A stretch of 64,000 nucleotides of DNA from Membranipora membranacea (lineage: Eukaryota > Bryozoa > Gymnolaemata > Cheilostomatida > Membraniporidae). The DNA lies in the NCBI GenBank assembly GCA_914767715.1, contig OU612071.1:6431493-6495492 (forward strand), written 5' to 3'. The notes under the pieces were generated by a model that saw nothing but the letters and a program-made list of their open reading frames with translations, searched no databases and was not told where the DNA came from. Of the stretch, positions 23,077-34,194 are shown one piece after another (within the stretch, counting starts at the first letter, position 1; the number at the start of each line of letters is the position of its first letter). The position numbers and the translations under genes were made by a program.

Positions 23077-23199
23077 ATTGGGATGAGTGTGCATTTGGAG
23101 CTCATGATTGCCATAGTGATGCTACATGTATTGACACTGGTCCCTCATACAACTGTTCATGCAATGCAGGCTACACAGGCGACGGAACTTCATGCTCAG
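23077..23199 (+). CDS. Lectin gene exon 4: EGF domain 1
   Basis: A phase 1-1 exon encoding one calcium-binding-type EGF module: DWDECAFGAHDC, then CIDTGPSYNCSC, then NAGYTGDGTSC. It has all six cysteines and the D-x-D-E-C start associated with calcium binding. Acceptor TTCTTAG, donor GTAAAC. Confidence 0.9.
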
Positions 23200-23236
23200 G
23201 TAAACTTAGATATATCTATATGTTAGGAGTTTAAGT

Positions 23237-23306
23237 GGATTTCAACCCAGAACCTACTGCATGCAAGTTGATAGTCAGGCGTTCCAGCCAACTGAGCCAC
23301 CTCCTA
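23237..23306 (-). repeat. tRNA-derived SINE head
   Basis: On the minus strand GGAGGTGGCTCAGTTGGCTGG contains an A-box (TGGCTCAGTTGG). About 35 bases later GGGTTGAAATCC resembles a B-box. The spacing is tRNA-like, but there is no credible acceptor stem. It lies in the intron between EGF exons 1 and 2. This is most simply a SINE fragment. Confidence 0.55.
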
Positions 23307-23317
23307 CTCCAAAACAA

Positions 23318-23570
23318 AACAATCATTCAATCAATATATTAATCAATCAATCAATCAATATATCAATCAATCAATCTACCCATCAACAATCACCCAATCA
23401 ATCAAGCAATCAATTGATCAATCGATCAATCAATCAATCAATCATCCAATCATTCAATCAATCAATGTATCAATCAATCTATCAATCATCCAATCATTCA
23501 ATCATTCAATCAATCAATCAATGTATCAATCAATCAATCAATCTATCTATCAATCAATCAATCAGTTATT
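23318..23570. repeat. CAAT tetranucleotide repeat block
   Basis: About 250 bp of (ATCA)n with interruptions (ATCC, ATCT, TTCA), within the EGF1-EGF2 intron. The Asn/Gln/Ser-rich open frame it creates is an artefact of the repeat. Confidence 0.95.
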
Positions 23571-23615
23571 ACAAGCTGTTGCAATGATAATTATTTATTT
23601 TATTCTCCCTCACAG

Positions 23616-23747
23616 ATATAAATGAGTGTGGGAGTGACTATGTAGATGATTGTCTCTCATACAGCAGCTGCTATAACACTGTCGGATCGTTCTATTGCCG
23701 CTGCTATAACGGTTTCAATGGAACAGCGGATGGTCATGAATGTTCAG
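23616..23747 (+). CDS. Lectin gene exon 5: EGF domain 2
   Basis: A phase 1-1 exon: DINECGSDYVDDC, SCYNTVGSFYCRC, NGFNGTADGHEC. It has six cysteines and a calcium-binding start (D-I-N-E-C). Acceptor CCTCACAG, donor GTACAC. Confidence 0.9.
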
Positions 23748-24462
23748 GTACACAAACAAGAAAAAAAGGTTGATTTGATTCTGCAGTAGTTCTTTTACTT
23801 AACCCTTGCAACGAATAACTTTGACTCAAAAATGAGCCGCCAATTAAAAAACAATCAGCTGTGATTTGAAACTTTGAAATAAGTCTTTTGATACGGGCTA
23901 AAATTTATTTCAGAGTAAAATTCATTATAAAGTGTGACTCTTATCAATTTATGTCCAAGGGTAAAATGGGGAACTATCTTTGAATCAATACCACCTTTGT
24001 TTGACTCTTATACACTTATTTATATTGAACGAGTGTCATATCTTGTGTGTAGTTAAGCTTCAATTGATTAACTTCACTTCTTTAGGACAACATAATGACA
24101 GAAGCAATATATAGTCTGACAGATAGTAGAAATTTCAGCATATTGCACTGGCCCAGCACTAAGCTTTGATGCCTCACAGGTGCAATTGATGATTAAAGGT
24201 GAAAATTTGTAGCACTACTTATAACTCTTATCAAAAAACCCTTTTTTTCCAAAGTCAGGCTATTTATCACTTTGATGCTTTTATAATCTTCAATTCATAC
24301 TTGTTGAAACACTTTGCGATGTTAGATGTTGTTTGTTTTAAAATATTATTGATTCTAACCAAGAGGCATTGTTCAATTACGACAGTATTCCCATTGCAAG
24401 TTACTCACTATACATTTCTTTCTCTTGTCATGAATGATTGAACCAGTGTTTGCAGGTCAACA

Positions 24463-24918
24463 GATTATCCTAATCAATGTGTTGGCTCTGATTGGCCAGG
24501 TGGGAATGAGAGAGTCAATACCAGGTCAGATGGTACTTTCCTGGTACATAGGGACTGTGAAAGATTCTTGGGGGTCTTTCAATTAGAAAGAGAGATGCTT
24601 TACTAAAGCAAGTTATCACATCGCTCAACATTATCACTCACTTGTTGGTCTTTCGATTAGACGAAATCACTCCAAAATCACTAACTCAGAATGTATATAG
24701 TTCCATCAGTGACTGAGTGATTTGAAGGTGAGAGCCTCGAAGGTACCGCAGACTCACTGAATGAGCGATCCGATTGCGATTTTGGCTGGTTCTAATTGAA
24801 AGGTCTCCCAGTTTCACTTACCATTATATCTCAACCAGTATTTTGAGGGCCTGGGATATGACTCTCTCTTCAACAGAACAGCCAATCAGATTGGAGCCCA
24901 CACATAGGCTAGATAATC
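24463..24918. mobile_element. MITE with long terminal inverted repeats
   Basis: A 456-bp palindromic unit in the EGF2-EGF3 intron. The left arm begins GATTATCCTAATCAATGTG and TTGGCTCTGATTGGC. The right arm, read in reverse complement, begins GATTATCTAGCCTATGTGTG and GGCTCCAATCTGATTGGC. The arms match imperfectly for roughly 120 bp, with shared inner blocks (GAGAGAGTC, ACTGTGAAAG/AAGTGAAACTG, GACCTTTCAATTAGAA-like). It has no coding capacity. A shortened relative lies at about 55,090-55,285. Confidence 0.7.
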
Positions 24919-24944
24919 TTTACATTTTTTGTTGTGTCATTAAC

Positions 24945-25168
24945 TAAATGTTTTAACATATATTGTATTATGTTACATTATATCAAATTATACTAAAATA
25001 TATTATATATTATAATATTATGTAACATAATACACATTATAAAAAACACTATTATATGTTAAAACATTGTTATATTATACTATATTTTATCAATTATATT
25101 ATAGTTTAGTATATTTAGTATATTATAATATACTATATAATAATATATTATGTTGTATTATATTATAG
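24945..25168. repeat. AT-rich palindromic tract before EGF exon 3
   Basis: Nearly pure A/T with many TATATAATAT-type inverted words, running directly into the splice acceptor TATTATAG. It is likely cruciform-prone. Similar tracts occur at 26,858-26,990 and 28,380-28,530. Confidence 0.8.
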
Positions 25169-25315
25169 ATATTGATGAGTGTGAGACAGGGGTACATAAC
25201 TGTAACCTTACTGAGACAAACTGCACTAACTACAGTGGATCATTTAGATGTGATTGCCCCCTGGAAGGCTACCACAGCTATGTCCCATCAGGAGAAAGCT
25301 TGCAAATATGCATGG
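25169..25315 (+). CDS. Lectin gene exon 6: EGF domain 3
   Basis: A phase 1-1 exon: [30 protein letters not shown], then a longer last loop before the sixth Cys (GESLQIC). Calcium-binding EGF type. Donor GTATGT. Confidence 0.88.
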
Positions 25316-25642
25316 GTATGTTCTAACATATCAATGTAATATGCAATGTAAAATATGCAATACACAATATTCAATATGCAAAATGACGAAAACTTGAATG
25401 CTACTTTGCTCACAGAACCAAGCATTTCATAGCCAGGCATTCTCAAACAAAACAAGATATATTATTTTACTTTCACCACAGAGGCCTGATTTTTCTATGT
25501 CTTTTACTGGTGCAAATGTTTACACCAAAATGTCACAGCTTGTTTGTCAGTGATTGTAATAAATCAATCCATCCAATTAGTTATACCCAGCCTATTGGCT
25601 GTTATTTGTTGGTCTGTTCGCTTTGATAACTATATACCTAAA

Positions 25643-25880
<238 letters not shown>

Positions 25881-25904
25881 TGATTTATTATTTATATTTT
25901 ATAG

Positions 25905-26027
25905 AGTCCAATGAGTGTGAGATGCGTACAGATAATTGTCACTTCCATGCAGACTGCCACGACACATTCGGATCGTTCAATTTTTCATGCAAGCAAAACT
26001 ACACAGGAGACGGTCTGACGTGTGCAG
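25905..26027 (+). CDS. Lectin gene exon 7: EGF domain 4
   Basis: A phase 1-1 exon: ESNECEMRTDNCHFHADC, DTFGSFNFSC, KQNYTGDGLTC. Six cysteines. The usual D-x-D-E-C start is replaced by E-S-N-E-C. Acceptor TTTTATAG, donor GTGGGA. Confidence 0.9.
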
Positions 26028-26649
26028 GTGGGAGAGCAAATGTGTTATTCAATCTTATGTGGTGCAATTATATACCACATGACACAGTGTTTTATTCAAT
26101 TCCATTTACTGTATAGCATCAATATATTGGTTTGTCATGTCTGCAATGCACTAACATACATCAATTATTAATTCTGTATAGCACCAATAAATTGTGTGTT
26201 GTGCAAGCTAGGCAATAACATACATTAAATCTTCATTGAAATGTTTATTCCATTTTTATTGCACGGTTAGCTATGTGTGTGATGCATTGCGATGCGAAAA
26301 CCTAATAAGTGTTCAATAATGGCAGAAACTTAAAGTGACAAATCTACTAGGCCATGTTTGGTATGGTTTTAATGATCTCAGGCTGAAAAGATATTAGGGC
26401 ATACGAAACAAAACAGGTTGTGAACCTGTAAAACTGCTGCAAAGTCTGAAAGTTGGGATCATAGTGGATCATTTTATTTGCCCTATGAACTCACAATATT
26501 TGATTTGCTGGGGTAATATATCCACTTTTCTAATAGGACTGACACTCTAATGTAAATACTATCAGGCTAGACTTCCAACATTGCTGGTTGTCATTCTTAT
26601 TGTATGACAATAGTTTTGGGTCTGATATGTGATATTGGAATCCCTATAG

Positions 26650-27919
26650 GTCCATGCAACTCGGGATACTTTCACAACCCGATCTCGGATACATGCTTCA
26701 GAAATATGCAGACTTCTCGTAGCTGGCCAAGCGCAAACCTTTACTGTCAAAACAGACTCATCACTTTTCCTAGTATGGAGTCTCTGAGCTGGTTTGAGGA
26801 TTGGTATACACATGAGGATAACCCTCTAGAATGTAAGTTTAAATCTGATTGATTATTATGTCTTATAATTATAATTATATATGTATATAATAAATATGAT
26901 TAATTAATAATAATAATATTATAATAATGATAATATAATATAATTAAATTAATATAATAATGCAATAATATATTGTAATATAAGATGAAATCACAATGGT
27001 TGATTGATAAATAGTTGAGACAAAGTCAAATTGGCAAAAAACTTACTAATCAACTAATGAAAATACACACAGGCAGAAACATTCGGTAGTCAAGCATACT
27101 AGTATTTTGTTGCAGTTCTGCAAAATTACTTAAGTGTAGTATTTGATGGAAACTGTTACAACTTCTCTCCAAATTTCCTGCTGAATTGACTACATTGTTT
27201 GTAAAAGCCATAATTTCGACTGCTATTTATGGTCTTTTTTCACGGTGTTTTTTGTATTGGCCCTTGGCCCTGTCCAAACTTGGTCATTCTACACAGTCAG
27301 CGACTATCCTTTTAGCTGCAGAAGAGCAAGAAAAAACTTTTCTCTACTATATAGTGCAGATCCGTGCCAAATTTTTTAGAGCAGAATGTATCAAATACCT
27401 AAATAGTGTCTTCAAAAAGTATTCGTATTTTTTATGGTCTTATCATTTTATTTATTTTTACAGAATCAACAGTTTTAATAATTTTTACAGAGCACCCTAC
27501 AGAGACAGTTTTAGTTCTCAGAGATTGAGACAAATTTAAACATACATACATACATACACATATGTGCAATATGCAACATGCAGTGTGCAATATGCAGTGT
27601 GGGCTGTGAAATGTGAAATGTGCAATGTGCGATGTGCATTTATACCAAATTAAAGATGAACAACGTTCAATCTGGTTTTACAGCATACTACCAAGGCTGG
27701 CCTATGTGGATAGGAATGAGGCGTGCTGATACCACATACAGCTGTCATGGTATGTTTCTGAATGGAACTATTCCTGCATCCAACTCCAGCTGGTGGGACT
27801 CAAACACACCAATAGATGAGTAGGAAGCATGTATTTACTACTCTAACAGCAAGCTTCACGAGGATGACTGCGATAGGGCGACCTGGTTCTTCTGTGAAAT
27901 GGAGAGAAACCCTGCGTAG
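26650..27919 (+). CDS. Lectin gene exons 8-9: C-type lectin domain, interrupted by TAG
   Basis: Exons 26,650-26,832 and 27,684-27,919 (acceptors CCTATAG and TTTTACAG, donor GTAAGT, phase 1). They encode a C-type lectin fold: GPCNSGYFHNPISDTCF, SWPSANLYC, then WPMWIGMRRADTTYSC, SSWWDSNTP, DDCDRATWFFCEME. The order of Cys, WIG and the closing WFFCE matches the family. An in-frame TAG at 27,821-27,823 follows DSNTPIDE. The same frame stays open for another 31 codons containing all remaining signature residues and ends in a second TAG at 27,917. As written, the domain loses its last two disulphides and would not fold. The stop may be a null allele, a decaying gene or a base error. No membrane anchor follows, so the product would be secreted. 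Confidence 0.8.
27350..27565 (+). mobile_element. 5'-truncated LINE 3' end in the lectin intron
   Basis: It encodes VQIRAKFFRAECIKYLNSVFKK, nearly the last residues of the LINE at 39.4 kb. It shares its 3' untranslated part (blocks GGTCTTATCATTTTATT, AGCACCCTACAGAGACAG, TCAGAGATTGAGAC). It ends in a short tandem AAACATACATACATACATAC tail. A classic 5'-truncated non-LTR insertion, lying in the intron between the two lectin-domain exons, same strand as the gene. Confidence 0.88.
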
Positions 27920-30440
27920 ACAGGGCCGTAGTTTAGAAAAAAATGGTAGGGGAGGCAAAAGTCTGAGGCATGTCTGAAGCGTCACCAGTAAGCTTCTCCC
28001 CAAGCAGTTTAAGGCATACAAAAAGCAAATGGAAATCCAAAAGGAGCTGATTCTGACATGGATTATTCAATTATTGTGTTTTTAGGCCACTGTATTTTAC
28101 TTTCTAGGGGGGGGGGGCCCTGCCTCCCTCAGAACTACCGCCCTGATAGACAATCTAGAGAAGGACTGCCAAGAAATTGACTAACAAATCAATATGATAG
28201 ATTGGCACATCTTTACTCCCTTTGATGACGTAGTAATATGTCTAATGACTTATTGCCTGAGTGCAGTTGAATGATATAAAAGATTTGTACCAATTGACAC
28301 ATTAAACTTCATGTCACTATTTTAATAACTTATTGCAGTTAATGGACACTTCCAATGATTTTATTTTTTTCCAGACTGATATATAATCACTAATGATTAA
28401 TATATTATGATTAATATATTATTACTAATATATCAATATATTATTATATTAATAATACATATTAATATTAGCATTTTATTAATAATATAATAATATATTA
28501 ATATATTATTAAATTAATTATCCTTATATACTAATCACTAATACTTGGTACGCTCACCAAGTGTAAAAATACCGTAATCATAATCATAATATTCTTCAAC
28601 ACGGTTGGATGCCATGATGCCTGACACTCACCAAAACGTCTGTTATCAAACTCTCAGTCCCAGTAGACTGTATTGGTAATTTATTATTAGTTTTGACCCG
28701 GCAGTTTTTTTAAATTGAGTGAACATTTGGGAGTGCGAGACCCGAACACACAACACAAAGACTGAAGTAAAGAATCTAAAGATTCATATATTTATATATA
28801 TATACATATTGCATTATGTGTTATAGTCATGTGTTATAATCATGTGTTATAATCATGTGTTATATTCTATTATGGTGTGTGATATTCATCATTGTCATAA
28901 TAGATTTGTCTTGTTTTCTCACTGTTCAATAACAATTGTATCGAACTCAGCCTGATAGAAAAAAACTCATTTTTATTGCCTTTAAAGGATACCTGCAGAC
29001 CAATCCATTCTCAAGTCAGGTAAAGAGTACATCTGTATTCATTCAACATTTCAATTCTCATGGTGTCCAATATTTTTACCCAAAGGGATTGGATCTACTC
29101 ACAGAGAGAAATGTCAAACACGTTTCAACTTTGTGAGCAGAAGGTATATTGTCGCTTCATGAGTTAGCTCTCCTTGTACAACTAGAACACAACTCCTTTT
29201 TCTTGTGGTCGTTACTCATTGATAACACATAGCGCAATTGACTCAGCTAAACATTGCTTTCTAGCCCTTATGACATCATACAGCCATATGAATAATGATC
29301 ATTGAATGAACTGAAGAAATTTTAGAATTGACAAATAATTTTGGAATGGTGTGCACCTACCAATAGTCAGGACAACTCAAAATTTGAACCAAACTTTTTA
29401 TCAATCGTTTGGTGGAAAGCAATGAAGCCCAGTTATATTTTCAACAGGAGAGAGGACAACTCTCATCAAATAAGAATTTCGACTCTAAACTAGCCAAAAT
29501 GTTGCCACCAATGAGAGTCAACACATTGGCTAACTGTTAAAACCACATTGCACAATCATAATGTTGCCATATTAAATCCAGCCCAATTCATCAGACATAG
29601 AAAGATGCAAGCCTAAATCCTACTGCAATCTATGGAATGAGTCTCCTCAAGTATTCGTTCCTGGAATCCACTCAGAGAAAAATACCTAGATCTGATGACT
29701 CCTGACACTTTGAGGTCAACCGTAACGATTTTATTAATGCCAAATTAAGGCCAATTCAGAATTGGTTATACATTTGGGAGTTGTGGTCGCTTACTGGTAG
29801 ATTTGACAACTCCGGATGTTTTCAAGAAAAACTTGCAGGATTTGTCACAATTTGTCACAGTCAAAGCCTGAAACTGACAAGAGCACAAAAGACAAGTCCT
29901 AACACATTTGTAAAATTAGCTTCGGCTATAAATACATTAAAGCAGTCACAGGCCATTATAGTACAGCAAATGTAATCAATATGTTAATTATTATAGTCAG
30001 CATTAGCCTGCTCTAATTTTCTACACATCAGCTACGGCCCACTTCCTCTTTACGAATAGTTTTAGATCAGGAAGTCAAAGAGTGGCTGTATCAACAGACC
30101 CTAGGGTATAATGAACCCTTTAATCAAGTTATGTTATTTGAGGATATACCAGAAATGCATCGTCAATCATGACTCAATAATGGCTGGTACGATAGCCCTA
30201 TTATTTACTTGAATAATTACAGCACTGTCATAACAGCAATTTGTTCGCTATAGAACCATAAGTGATGGAAATTTACAGTGACTTTATTACATCAGAATAG
30301 AACATAGTTTTCATTTCATGAGACAATTGCTGACAGGAAAAAAAAGCTTCGGGATAATAATGGTAATATCAGCTTATGTAAAAATAAAGTAACTCGCAGT
30401 CGGCTGCTAGTTAAATTATGTAAGTGTCCTTGACTTTCCA
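27920..30440. other. Intergenic between lectin and tyrosinase
   Basis: A poly-G run lies at 28,108-28,117, an AT palindromic tract at 28,380-28,530, and imperfect GTGTTATA repeats at 28,815-28,870. No exon recognised. The two flanking genes converge here. Confidence 0.4.
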
Positions 30441-30451
30441 CGTGGATGAGC

Positions 30452-32335
30452 TTATGCTACGGCCTGTTGCTCAATTGCTCCTAAAAGCTCCTGCTCATAA
30501 GATGTTAGGAGATGAATAGTTGGTTTGAAACTTCCCTTTCCAGCTGCAAAGACTACTGGTTCTCCCTGGACAACTCTTGTCTGGATAAGCTTGCCAGTCT
30601 CAGGGTCCTTGCTGGCTATGATGATGACAACATTGGACAAGTCCTTAATGTTAGGGAGGATGTGGTTGACTGCAAAGCACACTGCCATATTTGGACGTTG
30701 CATGCAGTTGCCGCAGACCTCTTGGTTCCATCTGCGAAGAACACCTCTTCGATTGATGTAGTGAAGCTTGTCAGCCATTTTGTAGTAGGCTTGTACCACA
30801 AAGGATCCATCAACGGCGTCTTTTTTATGTTTTTCACACTCAGGTAGTTTCTGACTCTGAACATGTCCCACCCAAGTGAGACAAAGTTGTCAGTAAAGTT
30901 GCAAGGCGGAAGCACAATCGGGAACACAGGAGTAGCAGGGGAAAAGTGAGTACTGTCAAAGGACATAACGAGCGGTTTCTTGGCAGCTTGTACTGCGTTC
31001 TCCAATTTTGGGACCATATCTTCCCAGGATTTGCCTTCAAGCTCTACAAACTTATGGGTGGTGGCACTTGCTGGCCATGACTCTTGGTCAAGGGATCCAA
31101 TCGAGTACTCAAAGCCCAGTTTCTCAATATTGAAGCAGTCGGAGGATGTCATGAGTGCTCCTGTTGAAATATTGGTATAGGGGTGAAGGGCTGTCTGGAA
31201 GTTCAGCTGTTGCCCAGGAGTTTGGTAAGGGGTCGGGCCTTGGCCAGCATTAGTCAAACCGGTGTCAGTAGATGACTCTTCAAGAGGAATACTGGTAGTG
31301 TGTCCCCATTTCTTCTGCCAAACCCAGAACATTTGATCCACATTACAATGATGCATGAAGAAACAAGGATCGAATGCAGCTGTTTCATTTTCACCCATGT
31401 CCCCATTGGCTCCACCAATCAAACTGAAACACATGACATTTCCATCGTCATCAACCTTGACACTACCATCTCCCTGAACAAAGAGCTGAGAAAAACCACC
31501 AACAGACAAATGAATATCGTTGTGTGCTTGCTCCAGAGAAAACTGGGACCCGGCAGATGAGGAAGTGTTTGAGAATTTGTGATAGGAGGACAGCTCTAGA
31601 GCTTTTTTGTACTCATCTGAGATGCTGTTGTAGGTGCCGATGCTTACCCCAACTCCCCCTTCAGTTAGCCAATAGCGAACATTCCGAGCAAGCGTGGTAT
31701 CAGGATCTGAGTTAAGGCCATCGAGATACTGATTGTGATTATCAGCAGTGTCTTTGCAGCAGTAGGGTGTGCTATACCGGAGAAAGGATGGCGGACAGTG
31801 GTATAGCCTCTTGGTTTGACATAATACTTAGCATTGGCATCGGGGTTGTCTGCTTCGGAGGGTTCGGTGATTGCTTCAGGGAGAGTGAAATTAAGCAAAG
31901 GGTTAGGAATGCCAGAGACTCCATCAATAGCGACGGTTTTCTCTGAGAGAAGAGGGGGCAACCCAGAGGCCATGTTTGCCTCACTGGTCTGGTCCCAGTA
32001 TGGCAACATGAGATCACCGCCTCGTACTGCTGCCTGCAAGGACTGCTACAACTTCAAACAATAGAATCTGTGCCATGTGGAGAAAAGAACGTTGCCGTGC
32101 TGGCAATAGCCATCCCATGCTGCATTGCCTTCATCGTTTAGAGGGATTTGACAAGGAGGGACCTGACGTTTCTTGTAAGGCATTCCATGATAAGAGGCAA
32201 TAGACCAGAAGGAAGAGGGATTGTCTGCAGGTAGTTCCTTCACTATCTTCAGAGCTTTCAGGAAGTCATTCTTCTTCTATGAGTTCCCAGCAAGCTCAAG
32301 CTCTCTCAGTGACAAACGTGTCCTCACTCTTCAAA
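30452..32335 (-). pseudogene. Tyrosinase/catechol-oxidase-like gene, broken frame
   Basis: On the minus strand a tyrosinase copper domain reads in order. CuA has ASYHGMPYKK, YCQHG and LFSTWHRFY. A LPYWDQTSE motif follows. CuB has QAHNDIH and FMHHCNVDQMFW. All six copper-binding histidines are visible. After the copper domain, about 250 more residues include FVSLGWDMFRVRNYL and end TAA at 30,452. Tyrosinases oxidise phenols to quinones (pigment, cuticle or defence). The frame is broken four times: TAG at 32,277-32,279, TAG at 32,046-32,048 just after FYCLKL, a one-base shift near 31,752, and a one-base shift in a run of six T at 30,821-30,826. Everything else is conserved, so inactivation is recent or the lesions are sequence errors. 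An exon border is probable near 32,335; the N-terminus was not found. Confidence 0.85.
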
Positions 32336-34149
32336 ATATCAGATATGGACATCAGCTATTCAGATTACCAATATTGAGGCAACGATAAGGACACCACTGC
32401 TTTCATCAAAATTGTATGGCTTTTCTCTTGTAATGGTTGTCCTCCCATTATAAAAGGTGAGACATCTTCAATATGAGTAAACGATTGCTTTGTTCGGTGA
32501 CTGGAGGATGAAAAAAGCCTGTAAACTGTTGCAACAAGTTGTCCCGTCTTGAAATCGAGAAGAAAAGTCTTTTATATCATAGGATCAATTTGATTGGAAC
32601 ATATTTCTACCTGATTACAAGAGCTTTGGCTAGAGGTTGGACAAATTTTGTCAAAACAGGCTAGTGTGAACTATATCTCAAAATCCACAAATTGAACAAA
32701 TTAACAAGTGTTACAACTTTTTCTATGCTATACAAGAACAGAATTGCATCCAATATTCATTTTGATATATTCATACGACAAATATGGAACTGCTAAGCCT
32801 GATGGAAACATTTAACAGACATAATGATTTAATATATTTTGTGATTGGAGATGTCTTAATGATTTCGGAAAAATCAGTCAATGAGATGTCTGATACTGTC
32901 TGTATTGATGCCCAATTCTTATCTGTAGAAATTAAGCCACTCAAATGCACCAAAACTGGAACCAACTTAATCTAGCTATTAAGATATATTCAACTTACCC
33001 AGTTGGTGGATTGATCGACACGTCGATTTTGGTCTGTAAGTACAATTTGTGATGGAACTTTTTCTTCAATTTTCCTTGTCACCTTTAGCTAGAAGTAGAT
33101 ATTGGAAAAGCATTAGAATTATTTTGACATACACATATATCACTGCCAACATAGTCAATAGCAGTGAGCTGTCTCTGTATGTAGACAAGGTACATAAAAC
33201 CCAAAAACATGATTTGAAAATGAATAACAGAGAAACCTTTGATCAAAATTGGCAAAAAAATGGGAGGAGGTCAAGACAGGTGTGGAGACAGCTTAAAATA
33301 AGGAGAGAGCTACCAGTTTTATTCATTATTGTGTCCGATTTCTGCTCAAGTCAGGAGAATGCTTGATGGCGTGCATGGCAGAGCTACTGCCTGCAAACGC
33401 AAGTATCATTGACCAATATTGACGTATGATGCCAGAGTCACTGCCACAGTTTTTCAGATTCAATACTACTGAGCCACAGGTTCACGGAGTCACAGTGTAG
33501 TTACAATGGACCCTCTGATTGACCGAACCTTACTGCCCTGGAAATTATTTAGCTAGATTTTCTACGACAAATAAAATAATCAATATACTCAACAGAGATT
33601 TTGAAAATAGTACAAATATATTAGTTCCCAGCTTTCAATAAGAGCTTGGTTTGCTAATAAAAATCAACCAACCTTGTTTTTGTGCAGTACACAGTGCTGG
33701 TAGTGACCCCTTGATAGCTGAGTGCTTTTTGATATTTAAACTTCCTGATCTCGATATTTATATAGTGTCTCATCAAGGCAGTCTAACTTCCCTGCAAGCG
33801 GATAATTGATTTGACTGCTAACGGCTAAATATGATGTCATAGTCTTAGTCATCACAGGCAGTTTTACTTCCTCATAGCTTTGTGGCAATGACAGCTTCTA
33901 TGGTTTGGCTTGTCAAGCTGTTATTAATTATGCTATGAAAATTAGTTACAAGAGTGTGTTGTAAGATTAATGTGTACTTTTCTTAAAATTTAGAGAGGAC
34001 TATGTTAATTGTCATGCACACATGATTCCAGTGAGAAATATGTTGATGAAATGCTAACGATGACTCAAAAATGAACAGTACATTGTGCTTCCCAAATAAA
34101 ACAAAAATAATACTATCATTCCCTTATACTACTGCTAGCAGAAATTCAA

Positions 34150-34194
34150 TGTTTTATTGTATGAAACAATATATTTGTTTCATACAATAAAACA
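34150..34194. repeat. Perfect 19-bp inverted repeat
   Basis: TGTTTTATTGTATGAAACA, a seven-base ATATATT spacer, then the exact reverse complement. AT-rich; a hairpin or MITE core with no coding context. Confidence 0.9.

Noticed and set aside
23318-23570. CAAT block as a CRISPR array
   Set aside because: There are no fixed-length repeats separated by unique spacers, and the context is a eukaryotic intron.
23261-23587. 108-residue Asn/Gln/Ser-rich frame
   Set aside because: A translation of the CAAT repeat block in an intron.
30512-31560. Plus-strand frames of 80-110 residues over the tyrosinase
   Set aside because: They are antisense shadows of the minus-strand tyrosinase, which has the recognisable motifs.
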